64,000 nt of DNA. Origin: Methylomicrobium lacus_A. Its GTDB lineage: Bacteria > Pseudomonadota > Gammaproteobacteria > Methylococcales > Methylomonadaceae. The notes beneath the pieces are model-generated. The model was not told where the DNA came from. It searched no databases and was given only the letters and a program-made list of their open reading frames with translations. The translations under genes and the position numbers were made by a program. This document shows, one piece after another, positions 21,986-30,166 of the stretch. Within the stretch, counting starts at the first letter, position 1; each line of letters opens with the position of its first letter. The DNA is taken from positions 2,108,001 to 2,172,000 of the forward strand of contig NZ_CP169217.1 in NCBI RefSeq assembly GCF_041897535.1, written 5' to 3'.

Positions 21986-23023
21986 ATGAAGAAATTAACC
22001 ATCACCCGCCCCGATGACTGGCATTTGCATGTCCGCAACGGCGCGATGCTGAAAGCGGTGCTGCCGCATACGGCCCGGCAATTCGCCCGCGCGATCATCA
22101 TGCCGAACCTGAAACCGCCGGTCACGACCGTCGAGCAGGCCTTGGCCTACCGCCAGGAAATCTTGCTGGCGATTCCGGAAGGGCTCGATTTTACCCCCTT
22201 GATGACCCTGTATCTGACCGGCTCGACGCGTACTGAAGAGATCCGGAAAGCCGCCGAATCCGAGCATGTGCATGCGTTCAAGCTCTATCCTGCGGGCGCC
22301 ACGACCAACTCGGACTCAGGGGTCGCGAACATCGAGGCCGCCTACCCCTTGTTTCAGGAAATGGAGAAACAGGATATTCCGCTGTTGATCCACGGCGAAG
22401 TGACCGACGAACACTGCGACATTTTCGATCGGGAGCGCGTTTTTCTCGAAACCCGGCTGAGCCGAATTGTCGAGCATTTCCCGGCGCTGCGCATCGTCAT
22501 CGAGCATGTGACCACGCGAGAGGCAGTCGATTTCGTGAAGGCCCAAGGCCCGAACATCGCCGCGACGATCACGCCGCAACACTTACTGTATAACCGCAAT
22601 GCGATTCTGGCCGGCGGCATCCGCCCGCACCATTATTGCCTGCCGGTGCTCAAGCGCGAACATCACCGCCAGGCGCTGGTGCAGGCGGCGACCAGCGGCA
22701 ATCCAAAATTTTTCCTCGGCACCGACAGCGCACCGCACCTGACCGCGTTGAAGGAAAACGCCTGCGGCTGCGCCGGCTGCTTCAGCGCGCCTATCGCGCT
22801 CGAACTTTATGCGGAGGCATTCGAAAAAGCTGATGCGCTGGACAAGCTGGAAGGCTTTGCGAGTTTTTACGGCGCCGATTTTTACCGGCTGCCGAGAAAC
22901 CCCGGCACGATCACGCTCGAAAAGAGGGATTGGCAGGTGCCGGCGGCTTACGAAGACGGCGAGGTCGCGATAACGCCTTTGAAGGCGGGAGAAACATTGA
23001 CCTGGAAAGCGGCGGCCGCATAG
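21986..23023 (+). CDS. pyrC: Dihydroorotase
   Basis: 345 residues of the short class II type found in enterobacteria. It has the metal-binding DDWHLHVRNG at the N-terminus, the bridging lysine in HAFKLYPAGATTNSD, IEHVTTREAVDFV, and the catalytic aspartate in FFLGTDSAPH. It closes carbamoyl-aspartate to dihydroorotate in pyrimidine synthesis. It converges on the flavoprotein gene with only 19 bp between stops. Confidence 0.96.
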   Translation: MKKLTITRPDDWHLHVRNGAMLKAVLPHTARQFARAIIMPNLKPPVTTVEQALAYRQEILLAIPEGLDFTPLMTLYLTGSTRTEEIRKAAESEHVHAFKLYPAGATTNSDSGVANIEAAYPLFQEMEKQDIPLLIHGEVTDEHCDIFDRERVFLETRLSRIVEHFPALRIVIEHVTTREAVDFVKAQGPNIAATITPQHLLYNRNAILAGGIRPHHYCLPVLKREHHRQALVQAATSGNPKFFLGTDSAPHLTALKENACGCAGCFSAPIALELYAEAFEKADALDKLEGFASFYGADFYRLPRNPGTITLEKRDWQVPAAYEDGEVAITPLKAGETLTWKAAAA

Positions 23024-23042
23024 TTCCATGCAGCCGACACCT

Positions 23043-24404
23043 TCAATCCGCGACGCCCGAAACCCGGCTGCTCAGGGCGCCGGCCGCCATGATCATCGGC
23101 GACAACACCGGACTGAACGGCGGCGAGTAAGCCAGATCGGCATTCTCCAGATCATGACAGGTCAATTTGCCGAGCAAGGCGGTCGCCGCAATATCGATCA
23201 TCTTGTCCGCCTTGCCCGGACCGATCACCTGAGCGCCGAGCAGGCGGCCATCCCGGCGATCGGCAATCAATTTGATAGTGACCTCCCGGCCGCCCGGATA
23301 ATAACGAGCCCGATCGCCGCGCCTGAGCAACACCGAGACCGGCTCGAAGCCCTGCGCGCGCGCCGCCTGCTCGGACAATCCGGTCATCGCGACATTCAGC
23401 TCGAAGGCCTTGAAGATCGCGGTGCCGAACACGCCCGGAAAATGCGCATTGCCGCCGGCCGCGTTTTCGCCCGCGACCCGTCCCTGCAGATTGGCGATAT
23501 CGCCGAGCGGCACCCACGTCGGCTGCCCCGATACCCGGTCGATCGTCTCGGCGCAGTCACCGGCCGCGAAGACTCCCGGAATGTTCGTTTGCATCCTTGA
23601 GTCGACCGCAATCGCACCGGTCTTACCGAGCGCAATGCCGGCGGCCATCGCAAGTTCGGTATTCGGCCGCACACCGATCGCGATCACGACCAGGTCGGCC
23701 GGAATGACTTTGCCGGATTCGGTCACAACCGCGATGACCCGGCCGTTTTCACCCTGCAATTTACTGAGACCATCGCCGAGGATCAATTCAATATCCTGTT
23801 CGACTAACTGATCATGCACCAGTTGCGCCATCTCGGGATCAAACTTCGGCAGAATACGCGGGAATTTCTCGATAAGGGTCGTTTTGATATTCAGTTCGTG
23901 AAAGGCTTCGGCGAGCTCCATGCCGATATAGCCCGCGCCGACGATCACCGCCTTTTGCGGCCGCAGCGTATCGAAAATGGCCTTGAACCTTGCCAGATCG
24001 CCTATTTTTCGCAAGGTCAGCACGCCGTCGAGATCGATGCCTTCCACCCGAGGCACGATCGGCAACGCGCCGGTAGCCACGATCAGACGGTCATAAGCGA
24101 TGCTTTCTTCGCTTTGATCCTGTAGATTGCGCACCCTCATCCGCCGGTTTGCCGCATCCAAAGCGACAACGCGACGGCCCGTCTCGACCCGAATGCCGTC
24201 TTTGGCGAATTCTTCCGGCGTCCTGATCACCAGTTTATTTTGATCCGTAATCGTACCGCCGATCACATAGGGCAGGCCGCAAGCCGAATAGGCCACTTCG
24301 GCCTCGTCCTGAAAAACGATGATTTCCAGATCGGGATTCACCCGCTTGGCTTTGGCCGCCGCCTTGGCCCCGGCCGCCACACCGCCTATGATCACGATGC
24401 GCAT
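23043..24404 (-). CDS. CoA-disulfide-reductase-like FAD/NAD(P) oxidoreductase, last gene of the coenzyme M operon
   Basis: 453 residues. FAD-binding begins MRIVIIGGVAAGAKAAAKAK, and a single redox cysteine Cys42 sits in AYSACGLPYVIGG. An NAD(P) fold AVIVGAGYIGMELAEAF is near residue 155, GVFAAGDCAETIDR near 275, and the dimer interface ends SPPFSPVLSPMIMAAG. One cysteine rather than a CxxxxC pair places it with CoA disulfide reductases and NADH oxidases, not with 2-ketopropyl-CoM carboxylase. It lies 18 bp after the PLP enzyme gene. In this setting it could reduce coenzyme M disulfides or a persulfide, the final reduction reported for the bacterial pathway (inference). NADH oxidase or CoA disulfide reduction is the alternative. 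Confidence 0.75.
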   Translation of the reverse strand: MRIVIIGGVAAGAKAAAKAKRVNPDLEIIVFQDEAEVAYSACGLPYVIGGTITDQNKLVIRTPEEFAKDGIRVETGRRVVALDAANRRMRVRNLQDQSEESIAYDRLIVATGALPIVPRVEGIDLDGVLTLRKIGDLARFKAIFDTLRPQKAVIVGAGYIGMELAEAFHELNIKTTLIEKFPRILPKFDPEMAQLVHDQLVEQDIELILGDGLSKLQGENGRVIAVVTESGKVIPADLVVIAIGVRPNTELAMAAGIALGKTGAIAVDSRMQTNIPGVFAAGDCAETIDRVSGQPTWVPLGDIANLQGRVAGENAAGGNAHFPGVFGTAIFKAFELNVAMTGLSEQAARAQGFEPVSVLLRRGDRARYYPGGREVTIKLIADRRDGRLLGAQVIGPGKADKMIDIAATALLGKLTCHDLENADLAYSPPFSPVLSPMIMAAGALSSRVSGVAD

Positions 24405-24422
24405 GTCATTCCCCTTTTCTGA

Positions 24423-25475
24423 TCAAATGACTCGTGGATGAATGCCCAGCCATTCGCCCTGCCCGGCAAAAAATGCCGGCTCGCCGCCGCTGTGCAAAAA
24501 AATCACGTTTTCGCACGCATCAAACACACCGCTATCCAGTCCATGCAGAAAACCCGCCATCGCCTTACCGGTATAAACCGGATCGAGCAAAAGGCCTTCG
24601 AAGCGAGCCGCCAGTTTAATCGCGTTCGCGCCTTCGGGACTCGGAATGCCGTAGCCCGGCCCGATGAAGCCGCCCTGCACCGGCGCATCCATGACCGAGA
24701 AGCCGAATTCAGAGCCCAGCCATGCCGCCGCCTGATTGGCCAAACGAGCTATCTGCACGCCGGCTTCCTTCGGATCGCGGCTGACGCTGTAGCCGATGAT
24801 TCGCCAATTCAGATTCAGTAACTTCGTTCCGAGCAGCCAACCCGCATAGGTGCCGCCGGAGCCGACCGCGATCACGATCGCATCCGGACTGATTGCAAGT
24901 TCCAGGCATTGCCGGTACGCCTCGCACACGGCCAGTACGTGACCCAGAACGCCCATCATGCAGGCGCCGCCGCGCGGAATCGGATAAGGGCGTCTGCCGC
25001 TTCTGCGCATGCGGTCCGCTATGGTTTCTATCGCGCCATCCACGCTCGCCCTGTCGTCGTTCTGCGTGAAATGAACCTGCGCATCCAGCATCGTAGTGAC
25101 ACGATAATTGCCGTCGATGTTCGGCGGCGGCTTACCCCAATAGACGGCGATGCAGTCGAGCCCTGCGAATGCCGCCACGAAGGCGGTCGCGCGCACGTGA
25201 TTGGACTGCACGCCGGCGCCGGTGATCAAGGTATCGGCTTCAACCTTTAGGGCATCGGCCAGCATCACTTCCAGGCCCCTAATCTTATTGCCGCCGAGCG
25301 CGAAGCCGATCAAATCGTCGCGCTTGACCCAAAGTTTCGGACCGGACTGCATCGCGGATAAACGGTTGAAGGACTGCAAAGGCGTAGGATAGGCCGCCAG
25401 TCTCTGGCGCGGGATTTTCTTTTCGATGTGGCGGGCCACATCGAGACGCTCCGCGGCAGTCATTGGGAGTTTCAC
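24423..25475 (-). CDS. PLP-dependent D-cysteine desulfhydrase/ACC deaminase-like enzyme, XcbE-like coenzyme M synthase candidate
   Basis: 350 residues if translation starts at the GTG at 25473-25475, which overlaps the previous stop (GTGA); an ATG four codons later is the alternative. The fold is that of beta-family PLP enzymes related to D-cysteine desulfhydrase and ACC deaminase. It has YPTPLQSFNRLS, KRDDLIGFALGGNKIRGLE with the PLP lysine (residue 64), GVQSNHVRATAFVAA, AVGSGGTYAGWL and DPVYTGKAMAGF. In Xanthobacter, XcbE1 of this family installs the thiol on the sulfoacetaldehyde-derived skeleton. Clustering with a ComA homologue and two superfamily lyases makes the same role likely here; a stand-alone cysteine desulfhydrase is less likely. 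Confidence 0.8.
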   Translation of the reverse strand: MKLPMTAAERLDVARHIEKKIPRQRLAAYPTPLQSFNRLSAMQSGPKLWVKRDDLIGFALGGNKIRGLEVMLADALKVEADTLITGAGVQSNHVRATAFVAAFAGLDCIAVYWGKPPPNIDGNYRVTTMLDAQVHFTQNDDRASVDGAIETIADRMRRSGRRPYPIPRGGACMMGVLGHVLAVCEAYRQCLELAISPDAIVIAVGSGGTYAGWLLGTKLLNLNWRIIGYSVSRDPKEAGVQIARLANQAAAWLGSEFGFSVMDAPVQGGFIGPGYGIPSPEGANAIKLAARFEGLLLDPVYTGKAMAGFLHGLDSGVFDACENVIFLHSGGEPAFFAGQGEWLGIHPRVI

Positions 25476-26851
25476 GATGACTGCCCCGATAGATCGATTG
25501 AAGCGATCACCCGCTCGACCATCTCCGCACAATGCCCAGTACAGGAGCCGAGATCGAACAGCGCATCGATCTCGGCCGCCGGCAACAGACCGGTAATGGA
25601 TTGATCCTTGTGTAATGCCTGCCGCAGATGCATTCCATGTTCATAAGCGCGCATGGCGATTTCATAAACTGCTCGATGCGCGCTTTGCTTGCCGATCTTT
25701 TTCGCCAACGCCAGCATCACCCGTTCGCTGTAAATCAGGCCTCGGCTGGCGTCGATATTCGCCAGCATGCGCTGCTCGTGCACCTCGAGTTCAATCAAAA
25801 GAGTCTTCAACAAGTCCAGCGCCTTGCCGGCCGCCAGCGTGGCGTCCGGAATGATCGCCCACTCGCCCTTCCAGGAGCGACCGTCGCGCTCATGACTGTG
25901 CACCAGATTTTCGGCCATGTGCGCGGCATGATGCCGAACGACTCGAGACAGTGTGCCGAGATGTTCCGAAATTTCCGGGTTGCGTTTTTGCGGCATCGTG
26001 ATGCTGCCGACCGCGCCCTCGGTAAAACCTTCGCTGAGCTCGCCGATTTCGGGCCGCTGCAACTGCACGATTTCCTGACCGATCCGGTCGCCGGTCGCGG
26101 TGATCAGCGCCAGCGTATTCAGCCATTCGGCAAGACGGTCGCGGCTGCTGGTCCAGGAGATCGTGGGAGACTGTAAGCCGAGGCGTTGCAGAAACGCTTG
26201 CTGCAACGCCAGCGATGCCGGTCCTAATGACGACAGGCTGCCGACGCCGCCGGCCAATTGTCCGACACAGAGTCTCGGGCCGAGTTCGACAAGGCGCCGG
26301 CGGTGACGGTCCAGTTCGTCCAGCCAGCAGGCGGCCTTGAAACCGAAGGTGATCGGCAGGCCCGGCTGCCCATGCGTTCTGCCGCACATCGGCGTATCGC
26401 GATGGCGGACGGCAAGATCGCTCAAAGTGCGTTCGATCGCGCAGACTTGCTCGATAAAATGTTCCCGGACCCGCACCAAAGTCCGCATCGTCTGGGTATC
26501 GGTAATATCCTGTACCGTCACGCCATAGCAGACCCATTCGCCGCCTTGGGGTTCGAGCCGCGACTTCAAGACGTTGATGATGCCGAGCAGCGAGTGGTTC
26601 GTTTTCGCGAAGCCTTCACCGGCCTCTCGCAGGAAAGCCTCGTCGATCTCGATATGCGCGTGGCATGCCTCGATTTGCCTGGCCGCCTCGACCGGAATCA
26701 AACCGAACTCCGCCTGCACGGCCGCCAATACCGACATGATTTCGAGCCAGCCCTTGATTTTATTCTGCTCGGCGAATAGCGCACGCATTGGCGGCGTGCT
26801 CCAGGCCGAGCCGTAAATCGTCGAATCGCTGATATGCACCGAATCGATCAT
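25472..26851 (-). CDS. Aspartase/fumarase-superfamily lyase, adenylosuccinate-lyase-like (XcbC/XcbD type)
   Basis: 459 residues. The all-helical superfamily core has GRTHGQPGLPITFG at 157-170, with the TH histidine retained (H160), and the signature loop GSITMPQKRNPEISEHLG at about 282-299. The first loop serine, the usual catalytic base, is kept (S283), while the second position of the SSxMP motif is Ile. It resembles adenylosuccinate and carboxymuconate lyases but sits away from any purine gene. Bacterial coenzyme M synthesis uses two such lyases, one eliminating phosphate from phosphosulfolactate and one acting on sulfoacrylate. Which step belongs to which gene cannot be decided from sequence alone. 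It overlaps both neighbours by four bases (ATGA and GTGA). Confidence 0.8.
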   Translation of the reverse strand: MIDSVHISDSTIYGSAWSTPPMRALFAEQNKIKGWLEIMSVLAAVQAEFGLIPVEAARQIEACHAHIEIDEAFLREAGEGFAKTNHSLLGIINVLKSRLEPQGGEWVCYGVTVQDITDTQTMRTLVRVREHFIEQVCAIERTLSDLAVRHRDTPMCGRTHGQPGLPITFGFKAACWLDELDRHRRRLVELGPRLCVGQLAGGVGSLSSLGPASLALQQAFLQRLGLQSPTISWTSSRDRLAEWLNTLALITATGDRIGQEIVQLQRPEIGELSEGFTEGAVGSITMPQKRNPEISEHLGTLSRVVRHHAAHMAENLVHSHERDGRSWKGEWAIIPDATLAAGKALDLLKTLLIELEVHEQRMLANIDASRGLIYSERVMLALAKKIGKQSAHRAVYEIAMRAYEHGMHLRQALHKDQSITGLLPAAEIDALFDLGSCTGHCAEMVERVIASIDLSGQSS

Positions 26852-28362
26852 GTTGCGGCCAGCGCCTCGGCGAGCATCAGAAGTTCCTTTTCCTTGTCTT
26901 CAAGGTAGGCGAGACTCTGGAGGGCTTGCTCCCGATAGCCGGTGAATCGGGCCGAACAGTCGTTCAGCATAGTCTCCATGCTGCGCATTGAAGTGCCGCC
27001 GGCCTCCTGCCGGGATTCAATCGCATGCAGGGGATCGAGCGCTTTTTCGAATTGCGCGCGGGACAATTCGATGCGCCGTCCAAAGCGCTGTTCGCAGGCG
27101 GCGCTAATGATGTCGGGAGACAATGCGCTGAGACTTTGCCCTTGAAACTCGCTGGCCAGGAATCCGACCAGTTGATGCGCGACCCGAAAATCGAGACCGC
27201 ATTCGAGCACCAGCGTTTCGGCAAGATCGGTCGCGAGCGTCCAACCGGTCTCGATAAGTTGCCTGCCCCTGTCGGCTTTGAACGTCAAGTGTTCGAGCAC
27301 CTCGGCCATCAGCTCGCTCACTTCAGTCGCCTGCCGGACGGCTTCGGGCAGTTCGCCGTAAACCAGCAAGCGGTTATCCGACTGACCGCTCGGCGTTCTG
27401 GAACTTGCGGTCACGGTCGTACTCAGACCGATCATCTTGTTCGCGAAGGCCCTGACATGCGTCAACGCAAACGGATTTTTTTTCTGCGGCATGATCTTGC
27501 TCGCGCGCGCATGGCGATCGTCAAGCTCGATCAACCCGAACTCCTGCGTGCTGAAAATCTGCAGGTCTTCGGCCAAGCGGCTCAAGGTGATGCTGCTGGT
27601 ATTGAGTATCGAGACGCCGTTGATGCACACATCGGCCTGCCACATCGCGTCGCGGGCATGCTCGATCACGCCGGCAAAACCGAGGAGTTGCGCCGCTTGC
27701 TGCCGGCCTTGCGGAATCAGGGAGCCATTGGTGCTGCCGCAGCCGACCGGGCTGAGGTTCAATTGGCCTAACAGCAGATCGAGCCGTTCGAGGTCCCGGA
27801 GCAGGGGATAGGCGAAGCTCAGCAGATAATGCCCGAACGTGGTCGGCTGCGCCGCTTGCAGGTAGGTGTAGTCCGGCATGATCGAAAGCCGGTGGATCAT
27901 GGCCCGTTCGACCATCAGACCGCCCAGTTTGCTCAACGCGAATTGATAGTCCAGCAAAACCCTGCGCATCACGATCACGAATGCAGTCGTGATCGCTTCG
28001 CGGCGGGCACGTCCGGCGCCGAGCCAGCCGACTGCGGCGCTGCGTTCGGTCAGCCAGGCCTCGCGGTTGGTATAGAGGTCGCCACGCTCGGGGCCTAGTA
28101 CAAAATCGTCCGGTTTCTTTTGCAGTTCCAGCAATGCTGCCAGCAATGCGCGTCCCTCGGTTTCGGGAATCGTCTTCAGTTCGAGAGCAACGAGGGTCTG
28201 CGCGATGTCGGTGATACCCAATGCATCGAACAGATGCAGTTGCTGAGCGAGTTCCGAAGCAAACACCGAATTTACCAATAACTCGGAAGGAGGGACCTTC
28301 AGGCGGGCGCCTATTTCGAGCACTTGCTGCGGGAGTGGTTCCGCCTGATGCCGGGCTGTCAT
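26848..28362 (-). CDS. Aspartase/fumarase-superfamily lyase, argininosuccinate-lyase-like (XcbC/XcbD type)
   Basis: 504 residues. The signature loop is ASKIMPQKKNPFALTHVR at 297-314: the first serine is kept (S298) and the second is Lys. The argininosuccinate lyase motif GYTHLQRAQP appears as DYTYLQAAQPTTFGH at 164-178, so the usual catalytic histidine is Tyr167. These changes argue against true argininosuccinate lyase activity and no arginine gene is near. Together with the following lyase it fits the two-lyase arrangement of bacterial coenzyme M synthesis. The gene is 29 bp after the phosphosulfolactate synthase and ends in an ATGA overlap. Confidence 0.8.
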   Translation of the reverse strand: MTARHQAEPLPQQVLEIGARLKVPPSELLVNSVFASELAQQLHLFDALGITDIAQTLVALELKTIPETEGRALLAALLELQKKPDDFVLGPERGDLYTNREAWLTERSAAVGWLGAGRARREAITTAFVIVMRRVLLDYQFALSKLGGLMVERAMIHRLSIMPDYTYLQAAQPTTFGHYLLSFAYPLLRDLERLDLLLGQLNLSPVGCGSTNGSLIPQGRQQAAQLLGFAGVIEHARDAMWQADVCINGVSILNTSSITLSRLAEDLQIFSTQEFGLIELDDRHARASKIMPQKKNPFALTHVRAFANKMIGLSTTVTASSRTPSGQSDNRLLVYGELPEAVRQATEVSELMAEVLEHLTFKADRGRQLIETGWTLATDLAETLVLECGLDFRVAHQLVGFLASEFQGQSLSALSPDIISAACEQRFGRRIELSRAQFEKALDPLHAIESRQEAGGTSMRSMETMLNDCSARFTGYREQALQSLAYLEDKEKELLMLAEALAAT

Positions 28363-28391
28363 GATGATCTCAATTTTAACAAGAGGAATAA

Positions 28392-29240
28392 CTACGGTTT
28401 GTCCTGCTCCACCGCATTCGGATCCCAGAAGCCGGTGCGCACCAGTTTATCGGAGACCCGATTCAGCGTATCGAAGCGCAAGCCGTTACGCAGCGCCTCG
28501 ACCGCGAGGATCTGATCCGGGCTGATATTGCCGAGGCCGACATTCACGCCGAATTTTTCGATGAAATTGACCTGCTGCGCCTTCAGCGGCGCCTCCCAGA
28601 TCAACGCATCGATTCTGGAGCCGAGCAATTCGACGAGCCTTTCGACCTCGAAACCCTCGACATTGCCCGCCTCGTCAAAAACGCCGACGCCCTGGCCGCA
28701 CTCCCTGCCTTCAAGAATCACCCAGGCCGCCCCCCACTCCAGATCCTGCACTATCTCGTCGGCGAGTTGATCGGCGGTCGGCTGCCGCTTCGGATCTTTC
28801 TTGCCGACTTCGGTGATAGGAATCAAGCCGGCATTCAGCGCGCACTCGATGATGCGGCGCCGTCTGAAGCGAGGAATCGGCAGGGTGCCGTCCGAAATTT
28901 CGACCGCCTGAAAGCCGAGCGCCTTCGCATGCGTCATGTAGACCCGGCAATGCATCTTCAGCATCGCCACCTCAAGCAGGGTCCCGCCCGGAAAAGTCAG
29001 GATATTGTGCTCGGCCAACAGGCGCAATTTTTCCTGTAATCGGGCTTTCTCGACAAAAACCGAGGTGCCGAACGCGAACTTCCAATGATCGATATACGCG
29101 CCCGACATCTCCAAAATGCTTTGCGTTTCGAACAGCCCCTTGCCGACATCCATCACCATCGTGCAGCCGGTTTTGCGCGGCTTCGCGCTGCGCGCCTCGC
29201 GCACGCCGGTAATGATATTTTCCCAGGCCAGTTCAGACAT
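28392..29240 (-). CDS. Phosphosulfolactate synthase (ComA/XcbB family)
   Basis: 282 residues forming the (beta/alpha)8 barrel of ComA-type enzymes, which add sulfite to phosphoenolpyruvate to give (R)-phosphosulfolactate, the first committed step to coenzyme M. Diagnostic blocks in order are KPRKTGCTMVMDVGKG (20-35), HWKFAFGTS (52-60), FPGGTLLE (83-90), AVEISDGTLPIP (112-123), TEVGKKD (143-149), ILEGRECGQGVGVFD (175-189) and IWEAPLKAQQVNFI (214-227). All conserved charged residues expected for the family are present. It overlaps the preceding unknown gene by eight bases, so the two are co-translated. ComA homologues also occur in Bacillus (YitD) and in plants, but the gene context points to coenzyme M. 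Confidence 0.9.
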   Translation of the reverse strand: MSELAWENIITGVREARSAKPRKTGCTMVMDVGKGLFETQSILEMSGAYIDHWKFAFGTSVFVEKARLQEKLRLLAEHNILTFPGGTLLEVAMLKMHCRVYMTHAKALGFQAVEISDGTLPIPRFRRRRIIECALNAGLIPITEVGKKDPKRQPTADQLADEIVQDLEWGAAWVILEGRECGQGVGVFDEAGNVEGFEVERLVELLGSRIDALIWEAPLKAQQVNFIEKFGVNVGLGNISPDQILAVEALRNGLRFDTLNRVSDKLVRTGFWDPNAVEQDKP

Positions 29241-30156
29241 CGCCGCCGTCTCCGGTTAATTCGCGCAGGGCTCTTTCGATCATCGGCAAATCGGTACCCC
29301 AGGGCACGATCATCCGCTGGCCGTCCCGTTCAATATCGTATTCGAGTAGACAGCATTTCAGCAGTGTCAGTTGGTTATCGGGCGCGGTCAGCTTGCGCGG
29401 GCACATTTCGACGCGCGGCGGCTCATCGCCGTAATAATACCGGTGAAATTGCAGGCTCCGCTCGCAGCCGAGCAAAGTCCAGTTTTCACGTTGTTTCGGC
29501 CGCTCGTCCAAAAAATAGACCGGCGCGCCGAGTTCGTTCAGACCGCCCGAACGGCAGGGTACCAAGTACGCGTCCGGGCTTACGGTAGCAGCCAGATCGC
29601 GCAAATCGATCGTGACCGGCTCCAGTACTATCGGCGGCAAATCGGCATAGCCCAGCACCTGTTCAACCATATGCAGCAACTTGGGCGGATGGGGCGGCAC
29701 GACTTCAACCACGCGCAGACGCAGAGGATTCGGCCGATGAATGATGTTGACATGATCGAACGTGCCGATCACGATCGCGGTTTGCTTGGGGGTGACCCCG
29801 TGCTTAACCGCGGTAAGGGCAAGCGCCGAACGGTTGGCGGGGTCGGTATCGGGATCTTCGATCAAGATGCAATCGGCGGGCAGACCGAGTACTTCAACCT
29901 TCTCTGCCCTCGTAAACAGGCTGTCCGATCCAGACCGCTGCACCGCCGCGACCGCATAGTCACGATTCGGGCCATGCAGGATCACGATATCGGTTCGGCG
30001 GTAAACTTCCCGACTCAGCAAATAACGCTCGATCGCATCCGCCGTCATCGGACCTTCATACGGCTGAAAACTGACGCAGCGGTAAGGCAACGGCACGAAG
30101 TTCTCCCGCTGTCTTAATTGACCGACCTCGAGGATGCCGCCGTTCGTGTTTGCCAT
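29233..30156 (-). CDS. Unrecognised conserved-looking protein inside the coenzyme M operon
   Basis: 307 residues from the ATG at 30154-30156, chosen because TAGGAG lies seven bases upstream, just after the previous stop; a second ATG two codons earlier is possible. No family is recognised. Visible features are IERYLLSREVYRRTDIVILH near residue 45, ILHGPNRDYAVAAVQRSG, AIVIGTFDHVNIIHRPNP near 155, VEVVPPHPPKLLHMVEQV near 180 and VPCRSGGLNELGAPVYFLD near 225. No signal peptide or membrane segment is seen. It is soluble, rich in His/Pro around the middle, and sandwiched by overlap between a CoA-transferase subunit and phosphosulfolactate synthase, so it probably serves CoM synthesis or CoM-conjugate metabolism (inference). 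Confidence 0.75.
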   Translation of the reverse strand: MANTNGGILEVGQLRQRENFVPLPYRCVSFQPYEGPMTADAIERYLLSREVYRRTDIVILHGPNRDYAVAAVQRSGSDSLFTRAEKVEVLGLPADCILIEDPDTDPANRSALALTAVKHGVTPKQTAIVIGTFDHVNIIHRPNPLRLRVVEVVPPHPPKLLHMVEQVLGYADLPPIVLEPVTIDLRDLAATVSPDAYLVPCRSGGLNELGAPVYFLDERPKQRENWTLLGCERSLQFHRYYYGDEPPRVEMCPRKLTAPDNQLTLLKCCLLEYDIERDGQRMIVPWGTDLPMIERALRELTGDGGDV

Positions 30157-30166
30157 CCGCATGCTC

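Noticed and set aside
23043..24404. 2-ketopropyl-CoM oxidoreductase/carboxylase
   Set aside because: That enzyme has a CxxxxC redox pair of the glutathione-reductase type; this protein has a single Cys in AYSACGLPY and the CoA disulfide reductase C-terminus.
26848..28362. argH, true argininosuccinate lyase
   Set aside because: The catalytic-site TH is TY, the SSxMP loop is altered and no arginine gene is near.
28392..29240. Sign of archaeal (methanogen) DNA because of the ComA homologue
   Set aside because: Flanking genes and ribosome sites are bacterial, and bacterial coenzyme M pathways also begin with a ComA-family enzyme.
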